64,000 nucleotides of DNA from the NCBI GenBank assembly GCA_965205925.1, contig OZ242183.1, positions 1,240,001-1,304,000 on the forward strand, read 5' to 3'. Each line of letters starts with the position of its first letter. Position 1 is the stretch's first letter. The notes under the pieces were generated by a model. It was not told where the DNA came from, did no database searches, and worked only from the letters and a program-made list of their open reading frames with translations. The position numbers and the translations under genes were made by a program. Positions 26,217 to 34,985 of the stretch are shown in pieces. The DNA is from CAYRJD01 sp965205925. Lineage in GTDB: Bacteria; Actinomycetota; Acidimicrobiia; Acidimicrobiales; Poriferisodalaceae.

Positions 26217-26999
26217 ATGCGCGAAACAGATAACCCGACGACTGAGGGTCTGTTAAGCGAGGCGGTTGAGCTAACTAGAGCAGCCGGCGCTTTAACGCGC
26301 CGTTGGTTCCAAAAACACGACCTGTCTTACAAGTTTAAAAACGACGGTAGCGAAGTATCAGAAGCCGACCTAGCTGCCGAGCAATTCCTGCGAACCGAAC
26401 TTGCCAGACGCTTTAGTAGTGATTTCGTAATGGGTGAAGAGTTCGGTGGCGAAGTCGCACCTACGGGACGAACCTGGATCGTCGATCCGATTGACGGCAC
26501 TCGCGGTTTCGTCCGTGGAGTGCCGTTGTATGCGACTCTGCTTGCCTTGGTTGATGAACACGGACCGCTAATAGGGGTCATTGACCTTCCCGTGTTGGGG
26601 CAAACGCTTGCGGCCGGGCGCGGGATTGGCTGCTGGCTAGATGATCATCAGTGTCATGTGAACTCGACCGCTGATCTAAGCGGAGCTCTTATCAACACGA
26701 GTGACTTTGCTACTTTCTCTAATGGTCAGTTCACACGGCTGCGTGATGCCGGAGCGATGTTGCGCACGTGGGGAGATGCATATGGATATTTCATGGTTGC
26801 AATCGGTGCTGCAGAGGCAATGATCGATCCCATCTGCGAAATATGGGACTTAGCCCCTGTGTCGATAGTCACTACCGAAGCGGGCGGAACTTTCAGTGAT
26901 CTAGCGGGAAAAAATAGTTACACATCTCGTAATGGGGTGGCAACGAATGGCCACCTCCATGAGGCGGTGTTGGCAGCACTTAACCGCGGGGCGATTTAG
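26217..26999 (+). CDS. Inositol-monophosphatase-family phosphatase, HisN-like
   Basis: A 260-residue Mg-dependent phosphatase. Metal-binding motifs are 'G-E-E-F' near residue 72 and 'W-I-V-D-P-I-D-G-T-R-G-F' near 92, with 'W-D-L-A-P' near 221. Arg after the D-G-T and the short length favour the histidinol-phosphatase (HisN) subgroup over inositol monophosphatase. Final assignment needs phylogeny. It is followed 7 bases later by the permease gene on the same strand. Confidence 0.83.
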   Translation: MRETDNPTTEGLLSEAVELTRAAGALTRRWFQKHDLSYKFKNDGSEVSEADLAAEQFLRTELARRFSSDFVMGEEFGGEVAPTGRTWIVDPIDGTRGFVRGVPLYATLLALVDEHGPLIGVIDLPVLGQTLAAGRGIGCWLDDHQCHVNSTADLSGALINTSDFATFSNGQFTRLRDAGAMLRTWGDAYGYFMVAIGAAEAMIDPICEIWDLAPVSIVTTEAGGTFSDLAGKNSYTSRNGVATNGHLHEAVLAALNRGAI

Positions 27000-27006
27000 G
27001 TATCTG

Positions 27007-28203
27007 ATGAGCGCAGACGAACCAGACAAACCCAAGCCTCCTGAGCGAGGGCGGAGAGCTCTTCTAGCCGAACGTGACCGCATGCCGCTTTGGGTTCCGC
27101 GTGCCATCGGATTGCTCATAACTGCGGTGGTGGCGTTGGTACTGCTTTATTGGCTGGCATTTCGGTTGCGCAGTTTTCTTATCGTGATATTGGTTTCGTT
27201 ATTCTTTTCGTTTGCGCTGGAGCCAGCGGTCAACTGGCTGGCGGCACGCGGCTGGAGACGTGGTGTTGCGACTGCTGTTGCCTTTTTGGTGACGGCGATG
27301 CTGTTGATATTGTTTACCGTTTCAATGGCAACGGTGCTAGCTGATCAAGCCAGCAAGCTCGTTGATTCAGCGCCTGGGTACATAGAAACGATTTCTGACT
27401 GGCTGAACGAGCAGTTTGGTATTGAGATCAACACCGATGATCTGGTCTCTCAATTCACTGATGATGGTGCGGTATCAACGCTGGCTGGCAGATTGGCCGG
27501 AGACCTGGTGGGGTTGGGTTCAACCGTTATCGGTCTGGTGATTCAAAGCCTGACGGTGTTGCTGCTTACCTTTTACTTGGTGGCCGATGGGCCTCGTTTG
27601 CGTCGCTTGATTTGCTCAGCTCTTCCACCCGAACAACAAACCATGGTGTTGCGAGGATGGGAACTCGCAATCGCTAAGACGGGTGGCTACATCTATTCGC
27701 GTGTGCTACTTGGTGTACTGGCTTTCGGCTTTCATTGGATTGTGTTTGCGGGACTTGGGATTCCATACCCAGTACCGCTGGCTATATGGGTGGGTGTGGT
27801 GTCTCAGCTAGTCCCGGTGGTCGGCACTTACTTGGCGGGTCTAATACCGGGTTTGATAGCTCTGATTGACGATCCGGTATCGGCAATCTGGGTAGTTGGC
27901 GCTGTCATTGTTTACCAACAGATTGAGAACTACCTGATCTCACCGAGGATTGTCTCTCGTACTGTGAATATTCATCCTGCCGTTTCGTTTGCTGCGGTAA
28001 TAATCGGTGCCGCGTTACTTGGCACAGTTGGCGCGTTGTTGGCTGTACCTGCCACAGCGACGATCCAGGCCTTTGTGTCGACCTACATAAAGCGACACGA
28101 ATTAGTCGAATCTGACTTATTGAGTAAGAACTACGATAACGATGAAGAAGATGAGGATCCGGAATCGGCCGCACAAGGCACCACTAGCACAAGGCACGCT
28201 TAG
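27007..28203 (+). CDS. AI-2E family transporter (PerM-like)
   Basis: A 398-residue membrane protein with about eight hydrophobic segments. It has the family's large loop after the third helix, 'S-L-T-V-L-L-L-T-F-Y-L-V-A-D-G-P', and the late 'L-I-S-P-R-I-V-S-R-T-V-N-I-H-P' signature near residue 322. The tail is strongly acidic (Asp/Glu run near 375). The frame opens at 26932, inside the previous gene; ATG at 27007 is the sensible start. Family members export small molecules or act as Na/H antiporters; the substrate here is unknown. Confidence 0.87.
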   Translation: MSADEPDKPKPPERGRRALLAERDRMPLWVPRAIGLLITAVVALVLLYWLAFRLRSFLIVILVSLFFSFALEPAVNWLAARGWRRGVATAVAFLVTAMLLILFTVSMATVLADQASKLVDSAPGYIETISDWLNEQFGIEINTDDLVSQFTDDGAVSTLAGRLAGDLVGLGSTVIGLVIQSLTVLLLTFYLVADGPRLRRLICSALPPEQQTMVLRGWELAIAKTGGYIYSRVLLGVLAFGFHWIVFAGLGIPYPVPLAIWVGVVSQLVPVVGTYLAGLIPGLIALIDDPVSAIWVVGAVIVYQQIENYLISPRIVSRTVNIHPAVSFAAVIIGAALLGTVGALLAVPATATIQAFVSTYIKRHELVESDLLSKNYDNDEEDEDPESAAQGTTSTRHA

Positions 28204-28228
28204 TTCAGACCGCTCTTAGCTCAGACCG
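28199..28228. repeat. 16-bp-period tandem duplication at a convergent gene junction
   Basis: A 14-bp near-identical unit (CTTAGTTCAGACCG / CTTAGCTCAGACCG) occurs twice at 28199-28212 and 28215-28228. It spans the stop codons of the two convergent genes. A 16-base period is not a multiple of three, so the duplication has reset the last few codons of the minus-strand oxidoreductase. Confidence 0.55.
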
Positions 28229-29656
28229 CAAGGCAGCCTGCGCGGCGTGATAGCCAGCCATCCCATGCGTACCTGGACCAGGCGGCGTTGATGCAGAGCA
28301 CAGGTAAAGACCCTTTGTTAACCGATAGGGATTAAGCGGATTCCTGTTAAGGCATGACCGCTGTAGCAACCCACTCAAGCTGAGGTGTCCGCCGGTGATA
28401 TCACCACCGACGTAGTTGGCGTTATGCGCCTCAAGTGCTTGAGTGCCCATTGCTGAGCTCGCCAGTACATGATTTTGAAACCCGGGGGCAAAACGCTCAA
28501 CTTGGCGCTCAACCGCTTCGCTAGCCGCTTCGCTAGAGTAACCGTACGGAACGTGGGCATAAACCCAAGCCACGTGCTTATCGTTTGGAGCGCGAGTTGG
28601 ATCAATCAAAGTTGGTTGAGCAACCAGTGTGAATGGATAAAGCGGCAAGTCGCCTTGACTGACGGTTCTCTGGGCATACGCCAACTCTTCCAAGGTTCCG
28701 CCTAGATGAATAGTTCCAGCTTTGCGAGAAGGAGCATGTTCCCAAGGCAGAGGAGAACTAAGGGCGTAATCGATTTTCCAACATGCAACTCTTGACGGAA
28801 CTGGAGTCAACGTTCGCGCCTGCTGCTTAGGTTGATCCTGAGCTAGCAGTTTTGTGGCATTAGCGACAGTTAGATCAAGAAACACCACCGAATCACTTGG
28901 GAGATCGCTTAGGCGCCGTACCGTTCGACCAAGTTCAATGCTTCCACCGGCATCACGTAATGCGGTGAGTAGTGCACTAGCGATTGACTGTGAGCCAGCC
29001 TGTGCCACAGGCCAACCATGCAGGTGTGCCAACAGGAGTAGGAGTGTTCCAAATCCGGCGGTTCCAGCCATGTGTAAGGGCAAGAAGGCATGGGCAGCGC
29101 AACCTGCCAAAAGTGCTCTGGCGGGAGCCGACTTGAACCAGTGTGTGGCTGCAAACTCAGCGGGAAGGGCCCAACGCGGTGCTAACTGCAAGCCGGCTTG
29201 GATGAGGTTTTTTGTCCGGCTGCGTAACAATGCGGAAATAGGCCCGAGCACTGCAGGCTTGATAGCGGGCCAATGCTTTGATGCAAGTTCTAGCAACCGC
29301 AGATAGGCACCCTCATCGCATTCGAGTTCTTGAGCCGTGCGAGCCAGGCTCCGGCTCAAAACGGCACCGGTCCCTCCATCAAGCGGATGGGTGGCGATCA
29401 CTTCATGGTGCAACCAACGAAGGCCGTATTGCTCAAGCTCAAGGAGCTGTAAGGCTGGGCTGGCAACGGCCAAAGGGTGAACGGCAGAACAGAGATCGTG
29501 CGAGAAACCCGGCTGTGTTAGTTCTTCGGTGCGGAGCCCGCCACCGGGGAGTTCGGCAGCCTCGATGATTTTGACCTGACAGCCGGCTTGCGCCAGAGTG
29601 ACCGCTGCCACCAAACCATTCGGACCGCTGCCGACGATTACTACCTTGCGATTCAC
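28205..29656 (-). CDS. Phytoene-desaturase/PYROXD2-like FAD-dependent oxidoreductase
   Basis: A 483-residue flavoprotein. The N-terminal dinucleotide fold 'V-V-I-V-G-S-G-P-N-G-L-V-A-A' is at residues 5-18. The 'E-A-A-E-L-P-G-G-G-L-R-T-E-E' follow-on and the 'S-A-V-H-P' segment are those of the carotenoid-desaturase-like amine oxidase family. The C-terminal 'L-C-S-A-S-T-P-P-G-P-G-T-H-G-M-A-G' closes the FAD site. No carotenoid genes are adjacent, so the substrate is open. The GTG start overlaps the DUF4031 gene stop by four bases. Confidence 0.85.
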   Translation of the reverse strand: MNRKVVIVGSGPNGLVAAVTLAQAGCQVKIIEAAELPGGGLRTEELTQPGFSHDLCSAVHPLAVASPALQLLELEQYGLRWLHHEVIATHPLDGGTGAVLSRSLARTAQELECDEGAYLRLLELASKHWPAIKPAVLGPISALLRSRTKNLIQAGLQLAPRWALPAEFAATHWFKSAPARALLAGCAAHAFLPLHMAGTAGFGTLLLLLAHLHGWPVAQAGSQSIASALLTALRDAGGSIELGRTVRRLSDLPSDSVVFLDLTVANATKLLAQDQPKQQARTLTPVPSRVACWKIDYALSSPLPWEHAPSRKAGTIHLGGTLEELAYAQRTVSQGDLPLYPFTLVAQPTLIDPTRAPNDKHVAWVYAHVPYGYSSEAASEAVERQVERFAPGFQNHVLASSAMGTQALEAHNANYVGGDITGGHLSLSGLLQRSCLNRNPLNPYRLTKGLYLCSASTPPGPGTHGMAGYHAAQAALRSELRAV

Positions 29657-30357
29657 GTCTGATTGCTGAACACAAGTAGATCTAAACCTAGGATTGCGCG
29701 CTCATCAGACCGCAGAATGACCGGCTTGCGAACCTCAGAAATACCCAACGCCAACCCAAGTTGCGAGGCCGTTCGACCTGCAGGCTTGTGCTGGTTGAGA
29801 TCGTCTTCGGAACAAGCAGGGTGACTCATTAACAAGGCTGCCTCAGCTCTCCCTGATACTGCTCGCTGCAATAGAGTCACTGCGAACTCCTGCGAACATC
29901 CTCTTACGAAACCATCAATACCTGGTACCGAAGCAGAGCTAAACAGTTGGTTGCTGGCCGTTGATAATTTTTCTGCAAGCACGCGATCATCTTCGGTCAC
30001 ATCTTCGGCGGCGTTAGTTTTGGAAAGAAAGAGCTTTTCACCCAGCAATCCTGCAATCTCGTCTGGTTTACAAGCTTGCTCAAAAAGCACGTTCCATTTT
30101 GGCAAACCGCCACGGCGTCGTAAACCGCCCCGATTTAGTTTTCTTACAATTTCACGAGCATCAACAGGTTGCGCATTCGCTTGCAATGCTCGCTCACGCT
30201 CGTAAATGGTTACGTCGTAATGATCTCCCTGAAAACCCGCTCTACGCTTTCCAATGGTTTCGGCAAAGTCATGTAGCTCTTCGGGGTCAGAGTCAGAGAT
30301 CAGATGCGCCCAGTGGTTACCACGCCATGGCCACACTGCTTGATCAACGTAAATCAC
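29653..30357 (-). CDS. DUF4031 domain protein
   Basis: A 234-residue protein whose first ~75 residues match DUF4031: the 'M-I-Y-V-D' opening, a W-A-H-L-I-S-D segment, 'E-E-L-H-D-F-A' and 'H-Y-D-V-T'. The remainder is rich in HD-like and helical segments with several Cys, and resembles predicted metal-dependent phosphohydrolase extensions only weakly. The function is unknown. It is coupled to the oxidoreductase by a GTGA overlap and divergent from caiB. Confidence 0.7.
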   Translation of the reverse strand: MIYVDQAVWPWRGNHWAHLISDSDPEELHDFAETIGKRRAGFQGDHYDVTIYERERALQANAQPVDAREIVRKLNRGGLRRRGGLPKWNVLFEQACKPDEIAGLLGEKLFLSKTNAAEDVTEDDRVLAEKLSTASNQLFSSASVPGIDGFVRGCSQEFAVTLLQRAVSGRAEAALLMSHPACSEDDLNQHKPAGRTASQLGLALGISEVRKPVILRSDERAILGLDLLVFSNQT

Positions 30358-30399
30358 TTCGGTCAGTCAATCTGGCAGACGCGTGTACTCCACTGCGCT

Positions 30400-30443
30400 T
30401 TCCAGCAGAGTCTTCCACCAGGGTCTTCCAGCAGGGTCTTCCA
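30400..30443. repeat. 13-bp tandem repeat, 3.4 copies
   Basis: Three successive 13-base units, consensus TTCCAGCAGGGTC, lie at 30400-30412, 30413-30425 and 30426-30438, followed by a partial TTCCA. Units differ at one or two positions. They lie between the divergent DUF4031 and caiB genes. Because 13 is not a multiple of three, the array is unlikely to be coding, which argues against the long caiB start at 30383. Confidence 0.75.
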
Positions 30444-30457
30444 TCTACGCTGAACCT

Positions 30458-31630
30458 GTGGCCGAACTGCCGTTAAGCGATGTGACTGTGCTGGACTTGA
30501 CTATCGCCAGAGCAGGTCCAACGGCAGTCCGTCAGCTCGCCGACTGGGGTGCAGATGTGATTCGCATCGAGTCTCCATTTGGCAGCTTCGAACAAGACCG
30601 TTCCGTCTCACCCGACGGATTGAACATTCATCGCAACAAACGCTCGATTGTGATTGATCTCAGCACCGCTCAAGGGCAAGACTTGCTGCACCGCATGGTG
30701 CGGTCGACTGATGTGCTGGTCGAAAACATGCGCCCGCCCGTCAAGACCAAACTGGGTTTTGATTGGGAAACGTTGTCAGCAATCAATACGCGTCTCGTGA
30801 TGGGATCCATTTCCGGTTTTGGTCAGACGGGCCCATATAGCGACCGTGGAGGCGTAGATCAGATTGCCCAAGGCATGGCAGGGATGATGGCGGTCACTGG
30901 CATACCAGGACAAGGTCCGGTACGTGCGGGCGTTGCTATCAGCGATATAACAGCGGGATTGCAGTTGGCAGTGGGAATTTTGGTTGCTTTACACGAACGT
31001 GAGAGAACAGGGCAAGGTCGTTGGGTGCATACGTCTTTGCTGGAATCGATGCTTGGAATGCTTGACTTTCAAGCCGCTCGTTGGACGGTGGCTGGCGATG
31101 ACCCACCTCAAAGTGGTAACGACCATCCCACGTTGAGTCCGATGGGCACATACGACACAGCAGACGGACATGTCAACATTGCGGCGTCGGGTGGACGTTT
31201 GTGGCAAGCATTTTGTGAAGAGCTCGGCTTTGGATCTATGCCGGACGATGAACGCTTCAAATCTGCAGCAGATCGGTTCAAGAACAGAGATGTGCTTAAT
31301 GAGCTGTTGAATGAGCGGTTGCGCACGGCAACAACCGCAGAATGGGTGGAACGACTAAATGCGGTCGGTGTCCCATGTGGCCCTGTCAACTCCGTGGCAG
31401 AAGCCTTTGCTGATGTGCAGGTGCAACATCTTGCAATGGCATCACCAGTCACTCATCCCACTGCCGGTGAGGTGAAGATTTTGCGTAATGCCGCACAGCT
31501 AGAAGGTGTGCCAAACAACATCAGGCGGCCCAGCCCTCTCAAAGGTGAGCACACCACTGAGATCCTCACGCAGTTCAATCTCAGCGATGAGGAGCAGAGC
31601 GAGTTGTTAAGTAACGGGACTGTCATTTAA
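30458..31630 (+). CDS. CaiB/BaiF family CoA-transferase
   Basis: A family III CoA-transferase of about 390 residues. It opens 'P-L-S-D-V-T-V-L-D-L-T', then 'A-G-P-T-A-V-R-Q-L-A-D-W-G-A-D-V-I'. The catalytic Asp is present in 'R-G-G-V-D-Q-I-A-Q-G-M' near residue 135, unlike in the CaiB protein at the left edge. GTG at 30458 is chosen over the upstream in-frame ATG at 30383, whose extra 25 codons run through the 13-bp repeat. It heads a plus-strand run with metY copy 2, a hydratase and a hydroxyacid dehydrogenase. Confidence 0.85.
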   Translation: MAELPLSDVTVLDLTIARAGPTAVRQLADWGADVIRIESPFGSFEQDRSVSPDGLNIHRNKRSIVIDLSTAQGQDLLHRMVRSTDVLVENMRPPVKTKLGFDWETLSAINTRLVMGSISGFGQTGPYSDRGGVDQIAQGMAGMMAVTGIPGQGPVRAGVAISDITAGLQLAVGILVALHERERTGQGRWVHTSLLESMLGMLDFQAARWTVAGDDPPQSGNDHPTLSPMGTYDTADGHVNIAASGGRLWQAFCEELGFGSMPDDERFKSAADRFKNRDVLNELLNERLRTATTAEWVERLNAVGVPCGPVNSVAEAFADVQVQHLAMASPVTHPTAGEVKILRNAAQLEGVPNNIRRPSPLKGEHTTEILTQFNLSDEEQSELLSNGTVI

Positions 31631-31674
31631 CGAGAATCGGGCAGTGCTCACTCGCATACAAAATTGATAGCGTC

Positions 31675-31711
31675 AGCGTTGCAGTTGACGACAGTCGTCA
31701 ACTGCAACGCT
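31675..31711. promoter_or_regulatory. 17-bp perfect inverted repeat upstream of metY copy 2
   Basis: AGCGTTGCAGTTGACGA (31675-31691) and its exact reverse complement (31695-31711) are separated by CAG. The hairpin ends 17 bases before the metY ATG, and the AGGAG ribosome site (31719-31723) starts 7 bases after it. There is no T-run, so a simple terminator for caiB is unlikely. It could be a protein operator, an attenuator or an mRNA-stability element. Confidence 0.75.
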
Positions 31712-31728
31712 TGCGAAAGGAGCGATCA

Positions 31729-33069
31729 ATGAGCGACGATCTTGCTGCTGCAGATCCTTCGGACAAGTGGGGTTTTGAGACCCGAATGATCCATGCGGGC
31801 CAGTCGCCTGACGGCGACACCGGCGCTCGCGCAGTTCCTATCTATCAAACAACGTCGTACGTGTTCAACAATGCCGAACACGCACAAAACCTGTTTGCGC
31901 TCTCAGAGATTGGGAACATCTATACGCGCATAATGAATCCAACTCAGCATGTTCTAGAGGAACGCATCAACGCCTTAGAAGGTGGTGTGCGTACAGCAGT
32001 TGGGCTGCCTGGAACCTTGGCTGTTTCGTCGGGCCAAGCCGCCGAAACGCTTTCCATACTGAATTTGGCGCACTCGGGTGATCACATTGTGTCGAGCCCT
32101 TCACTTTACGGCGGTACCTACAACCTGTTTCATTACACGTTGCCGAAGCTTGGTATCAATGTCAGTTTCGTGAACGATCCTGATGACCTAGATGCATGGC
32201 GGGCAGCTGTGCAAGACAACACGCGAGCATTCTTCGGCGAATCAGTCGGTAATCCAAAGAACGACGTGTTCGATTTCGAAGGTGTCAGCCAGATTGCGCA
32301 CGAAGTTGGTGTGCCACTGATAATTGACAACACAGTACCAACGCCCTACCTCTGCCAGCCCTTACAACACGGAGCCGACATCGTGGTTCATTCCGCCACG
32401 AAGTTCATCGGAGGCCATGGAACTTCGATCGGCGGTTTGATAGTGGACGGCGGCACGTTCGACTTTGGCGCTTCGGGTAGGCATGCGATGTTTACCGAGC
32501 CTGATGAGAGCTATCACGGTCTGCAGTACTGGCCAGCATTAGGAGCTGGATCTTTCGCTATCAAGGCAAGAGTTCAACTGTTGCGCGATATCGGTGCAGC
32601 GGTGACTCCGTTTAATGCTTTCCTATTTTTGCAAGGGATAGAGACACTTTCACTGCGGATGGACCGCCACGTTCAAAACGCGCAGAAAGTGGCGGCTTAC
32701 CTGGAAGGCCATAGCCAAGTTGAATGGGTTCGTTATGCCGGTTTGGAATCAAGCCCGTATTACGAGCGTGCAAAGCGTTACTTGCCAAAGGGACCGGGCT
32801 CGGTCTTGGCATTTGGTATCACAGGGGGAGTGAAGGCAGGCCAGAAGTTTGCTGAAAGCCTGCAGCTACATAGCCATGTTGCCAATATTGGGGACGTACG
32901 CAGCCTGGTGATCCATCCGGCAAGCACAACCCATAGCCAGTTGACACCAGAGGAACAGGTAAAGACCGGTACCGATCCAAACCTGATTCGCTTGTCGGTT
33001 GGCTTAGAAACCTTCGCAGACATCTTGGCTGACCTTGAAGTTGGCTTTGAAGCTGCGGCAAGTATCTAA
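31729..33069 (+). CDS. metY: O-acetylhomoserine sulfhydrylase-like enzyme, copy 2
   Basis: A 446-residue paralogue of the protein at 5319-6656, with the same plan: 'V-P-I-Y-Q-T-T-S-Y', 'Y-T-R-I-M-N-P-T' and 'H-S-A-T-K-F-I-G-G-H-G-T' (PLP Lys225, codon 32401-32403). The C-terminal 'S-L-Q-L-H-S-H-V-A-N-I-G-D-V-R' replaces I-S-H-L of copy 1. ATG at 31729 has an AGGAG site five bases upstream, better than the TTG at 31711. It sits among CoA-transferase, hydratase and dehydrogenase genes rather than beside a CoA-binding protein, so it may use a different substrate. Confidence 0.87.
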   Translation: MSDDLAAADPSDKWGFETRMIHAGQSPDGDTGARAVPIYQTTSYVFNNAEHAQNLFALSEIGNIYTRIMNPTQHVLEERINALEGGVRTAVGLPGTLAVSSGQAAETLSILNLAHSGDHIVSSPSLYGGTYNLFHYTLPKLGINVSFVNDPDDLDAWRAAVQDNTRAFFGESVGNPKNDVFDFEGVSQIAHEVGVPLIIDNTVPTPYLCQPLQHGADIVVHSATKFIGGHGTSIGGLIVDGGTFDFGASGRHAMFTEPDESYHGLQYWPALGAGSFAIKARVQLLRDIGAAVTPFNAFLFLQGIETLSLRMDRHVQNAQKVAAYLEGHSQVEWVRYAGLESSPYYERAKRYLPKGPGSVLAFGITGGVKAGQKFAESLQLHSHVANIGDVRSLVIHPASTTHSQLTPEEQVKTGTDPNLIRLSVGLETFADILADLEVGFEAAASI

Positions 33070-33114
33070 TAACGATTAACAGCAGATCTCTAGAACTGCC
33101 GAACTGCACAGCCA

Positions 33115-33969
33115 GTGCAGCCCGGACAACTCAACGCTCTTGCTGACGACCTTTGGCAAGCCAAGCTCAACGGGCCCGCCTGGCACGGAGATATCCGTAG
33201 CTATGGCAACTCGGGGCTTGAGGGTCGATTTTTACAGTTATCGCTAGACGACGGGCTAACTCTTCAATGTGAGATGCACCGGCGCACACTTGGTGCCGGT
33301 GAAGATCAGATCGGCTACAAGGTCGGTCTGACTTCACCGCGTGCGCGAGAAGCCATTGGCAGTGACACCCGTCCGTTTGGACATATCTACAAACGTTTAT
33401 CCGACGGTGCAACGGAGGCGTTTGGTGATTCAGTGTTCAGCATCGAACCTGAACTGTGCTTTGAAATTGGTAAGCAAATTGCGGGTGAGAACGTCGATCC
33501 TGCTGGCATTCCCGACTGCATTGCCGGAGTGTTTGCGGGCTTTGAGGTTAATGAACAACGCTTATCGAAGTCCGCGCCACTTGCATTACTGGTAGCTGAC
33601 AACCTCACCAACTGGGGAATTGTCAAAGGCAAAGGGACACTGGCGCTAACCCCAGAAGAACTGGATAAGACAAATGTCACGCTTTCATGCAACGGAAGAA
33701 CCTGTTTTGAGGGTATTGCTAGTGATCACGTTGATAACCCGTATGAATCGCTCGCCGCTTTGGCAGCCACATTGAATCGGTTTGATTTGTCGCTTGAACC
33801 TGGACAGTTGGTGATCACAGGAGCGTACGCTCGTTTCAAGATGAGTAAGAACCCGCAAGATCATGAAGACCAAGACCGACCGGATCAGACGTCGACAGCA
33901 CCGAACTTGACTTGGCGGGCTGATTATTCCGGCATTGGATCTGTAGAACTAACGGCGTCTCGCTCATGA
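33115..33969 (+). CDS. 2-keto-4-pentenoate hydratase (MhpD-like, FAH superfamily)
   Basis: A 284-residue member of the hydratase/decarboxylase branch of the fumarylacetoacetase superfamily. 'G-Y-K-V-G-L-T' near residue 68 is the family hallmark. Metal-binding acids are expected in 'I-E-P-E-L-C-F-E' near 108 and 'F-A-G-F-E-V' near 143, followed by 'V-A-D-N-L-T-N-W-G-I-V'. It would hydrate 2-oxo-pent-4-enoate-type compounds from ring cleavage or related routes. The GTG start lies 45 bases after metY; the stop overlaps the next gene as ATGA. Confidence 0.83.
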   Translation: MQPGQLNALADDLWQAKLNGPAWHGDIRSYGNSGLEGRFLQLSLDDGLTLQCEMHRRTLGAGEDQIGYKVGLTSPRAREAIGSDTRPFGHIYKRLSDGATEAFGDSVFSIEPELCFEIGKQIAGENVDPAGIPDCIAGVFAGFEVNEQRLSKSAPLALLVADNLTNWGIVKGKGTLALTPEELDKTNVTLSCNGRTCFEGIASDHVDNPYESLAALAATLNRFDLSLEPGQLVITGAYARFKMSKNPQDHEDQDRPDQTSTAPNLTWRADYSGIGSVELTASRS

Positions 33970-34985
33970 ATGCGCAGAGTCAACAAAGCCTTGCACCCCC
34001 GCAAGGCTCACTTAACATTCTCGTTACGAAAACGCTGACCTTGCCCGAGGTCTCTAATCAAGATCTGGCAATGATTCAATCCGCTGCGGGCGAAGACGCC
34101 CGGATAGTAGTGGTGGATAGCCCAAAGGAGGGCATAGAGCACGCTTCAGAGATTGAAGTATTGCTTGGCGTCACTCCTAAGTGGTTGTTCGAAGCGGCAC
34201 CCAAGCTTCGATGGGTTCATGCCACCGCGTCGGGCGTGGACATGTTCATGTACCCGGAATTCGTTGAGAGCCACGTGGTGCTAACAGGTGAAAAGGGCTT
34301 AGTTGGCAGCCATCTCGCTGACCATGGTTTCGGTTTACTACTGGCGCTAACGCGCCGGATTGCTATGGCAATCAAGCTGGGTTCAGCAGGATGGGCCTAT
34401 GAGCAACGCGAACGGATGCGTTTCAGTGAACTGGAACTTGAAGGCATGACGATGGGAATACTCGGTTTCGGCGGCACAGGTCGTCATCTGGCTCGACGCG
34501 CAACTGCGTTTGGTATGACACCAATAGCGCTAGATGTATACGAAGTGGAGCCCAGCGATGGTGTTAGCGAAGTGCTCGGGTTTGATTCCTTACGTGACGT
34601 TGTAGCTACGTCAGATGTTGTTGCGATTGCGTTGCCGTTAACTACAGACACTCAAGGCTTATTTGATGATGAGTTGTTTGGAATAATGAAGGCCACTGCA
34701 ATCTTGTTGAATGTGACACGCGGCGAGATTGTTGATGAAGGTGCGTTAGAGCGCGCGTTGGTGAATGGCACGATTGGGGGCGCCGCGTTGGATGTAACAC
34801 CAGTTGAGCCGTTACAAGTCGATAGTCCGTTATGGAAACTTGATAACTGTGTGATGACACCACACACAGCAGGTGCTTCACAGTTACGCGGTAAACGCAA
34901 TCTTGAAAGATTCTGCCGCAACTTAGAGGCGTTTAGAACCGGCCGCCAGCTTGAAGGAGTTGTTGACAAACAGGCTGGTTTTTAA
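33966..34985 (+). CDS. D-2-hydroxyacid dehydrogenase
   Basis: A 339-residue NAD(P)-dependent dehydrogenase. The nucleotide loop reads 'M-G-I-L-G-F-G-G-T-G-R-H-L-A' near residue 160. The catalytic Arg is in 'N-V-T-R-G-E-I-V-D', the Glu in 'A-L-D-V-T-P-V-E-P' and the His in 'M-T-P-H-T-A-G'. It interconverts a 2-oxo acid and the D-2-hydroxy acid. Translational coupling to the hydratase suggests the two act in one route, for example on a 2-oxo acid released by the hydratase. Confidence 0.87.
   Translation: MNAQSQQSLAPPQGSLNILVTKTLTLPEVSNQDLAMIQSAAGEDARIVVVDSPKEGIEHASEIEVLLGVTPKWLFEAAPKLRWVHATASGVDMFMYPEFVESHVVLTGEKGLVGSHLADHGFGLLLALTRRIAMAIKLGSAGWAYEQRERMRFSELELEGMTMGILGFGGTGRHLARRATAFGMTPIALDVYEVEPSDGVSEVLGFDSLRDVVATSDVVAIALPLTTDTQGLFDDELFGIMKATAILLNVTRGEIVDEGALERALVNGTIGGAALDVTPVEPLQVDSPLWKLDNCVMTPHTAGASQLRGKRNLERFCRNLEAFRTGRQLEGVVDKQAGF

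Noticed and set aside
26932..27006. Longer N-terminus of the AI-2E transporter.
   Set aside because: It lies inside the HisN-like gene and is low-quality coding sequence. ATG at 27007 gives a normal start.
28854..29306. Long plus-strand ORF opposite the oxidoreductase.
   Set aside because: It is antisense to a clear FAD enzyme and has no recognisable domain.
30400..30443. CRISPR-like array.
   Set aside because: Units are 13 bases, contiguous and without spacers; it is a minisatellite.
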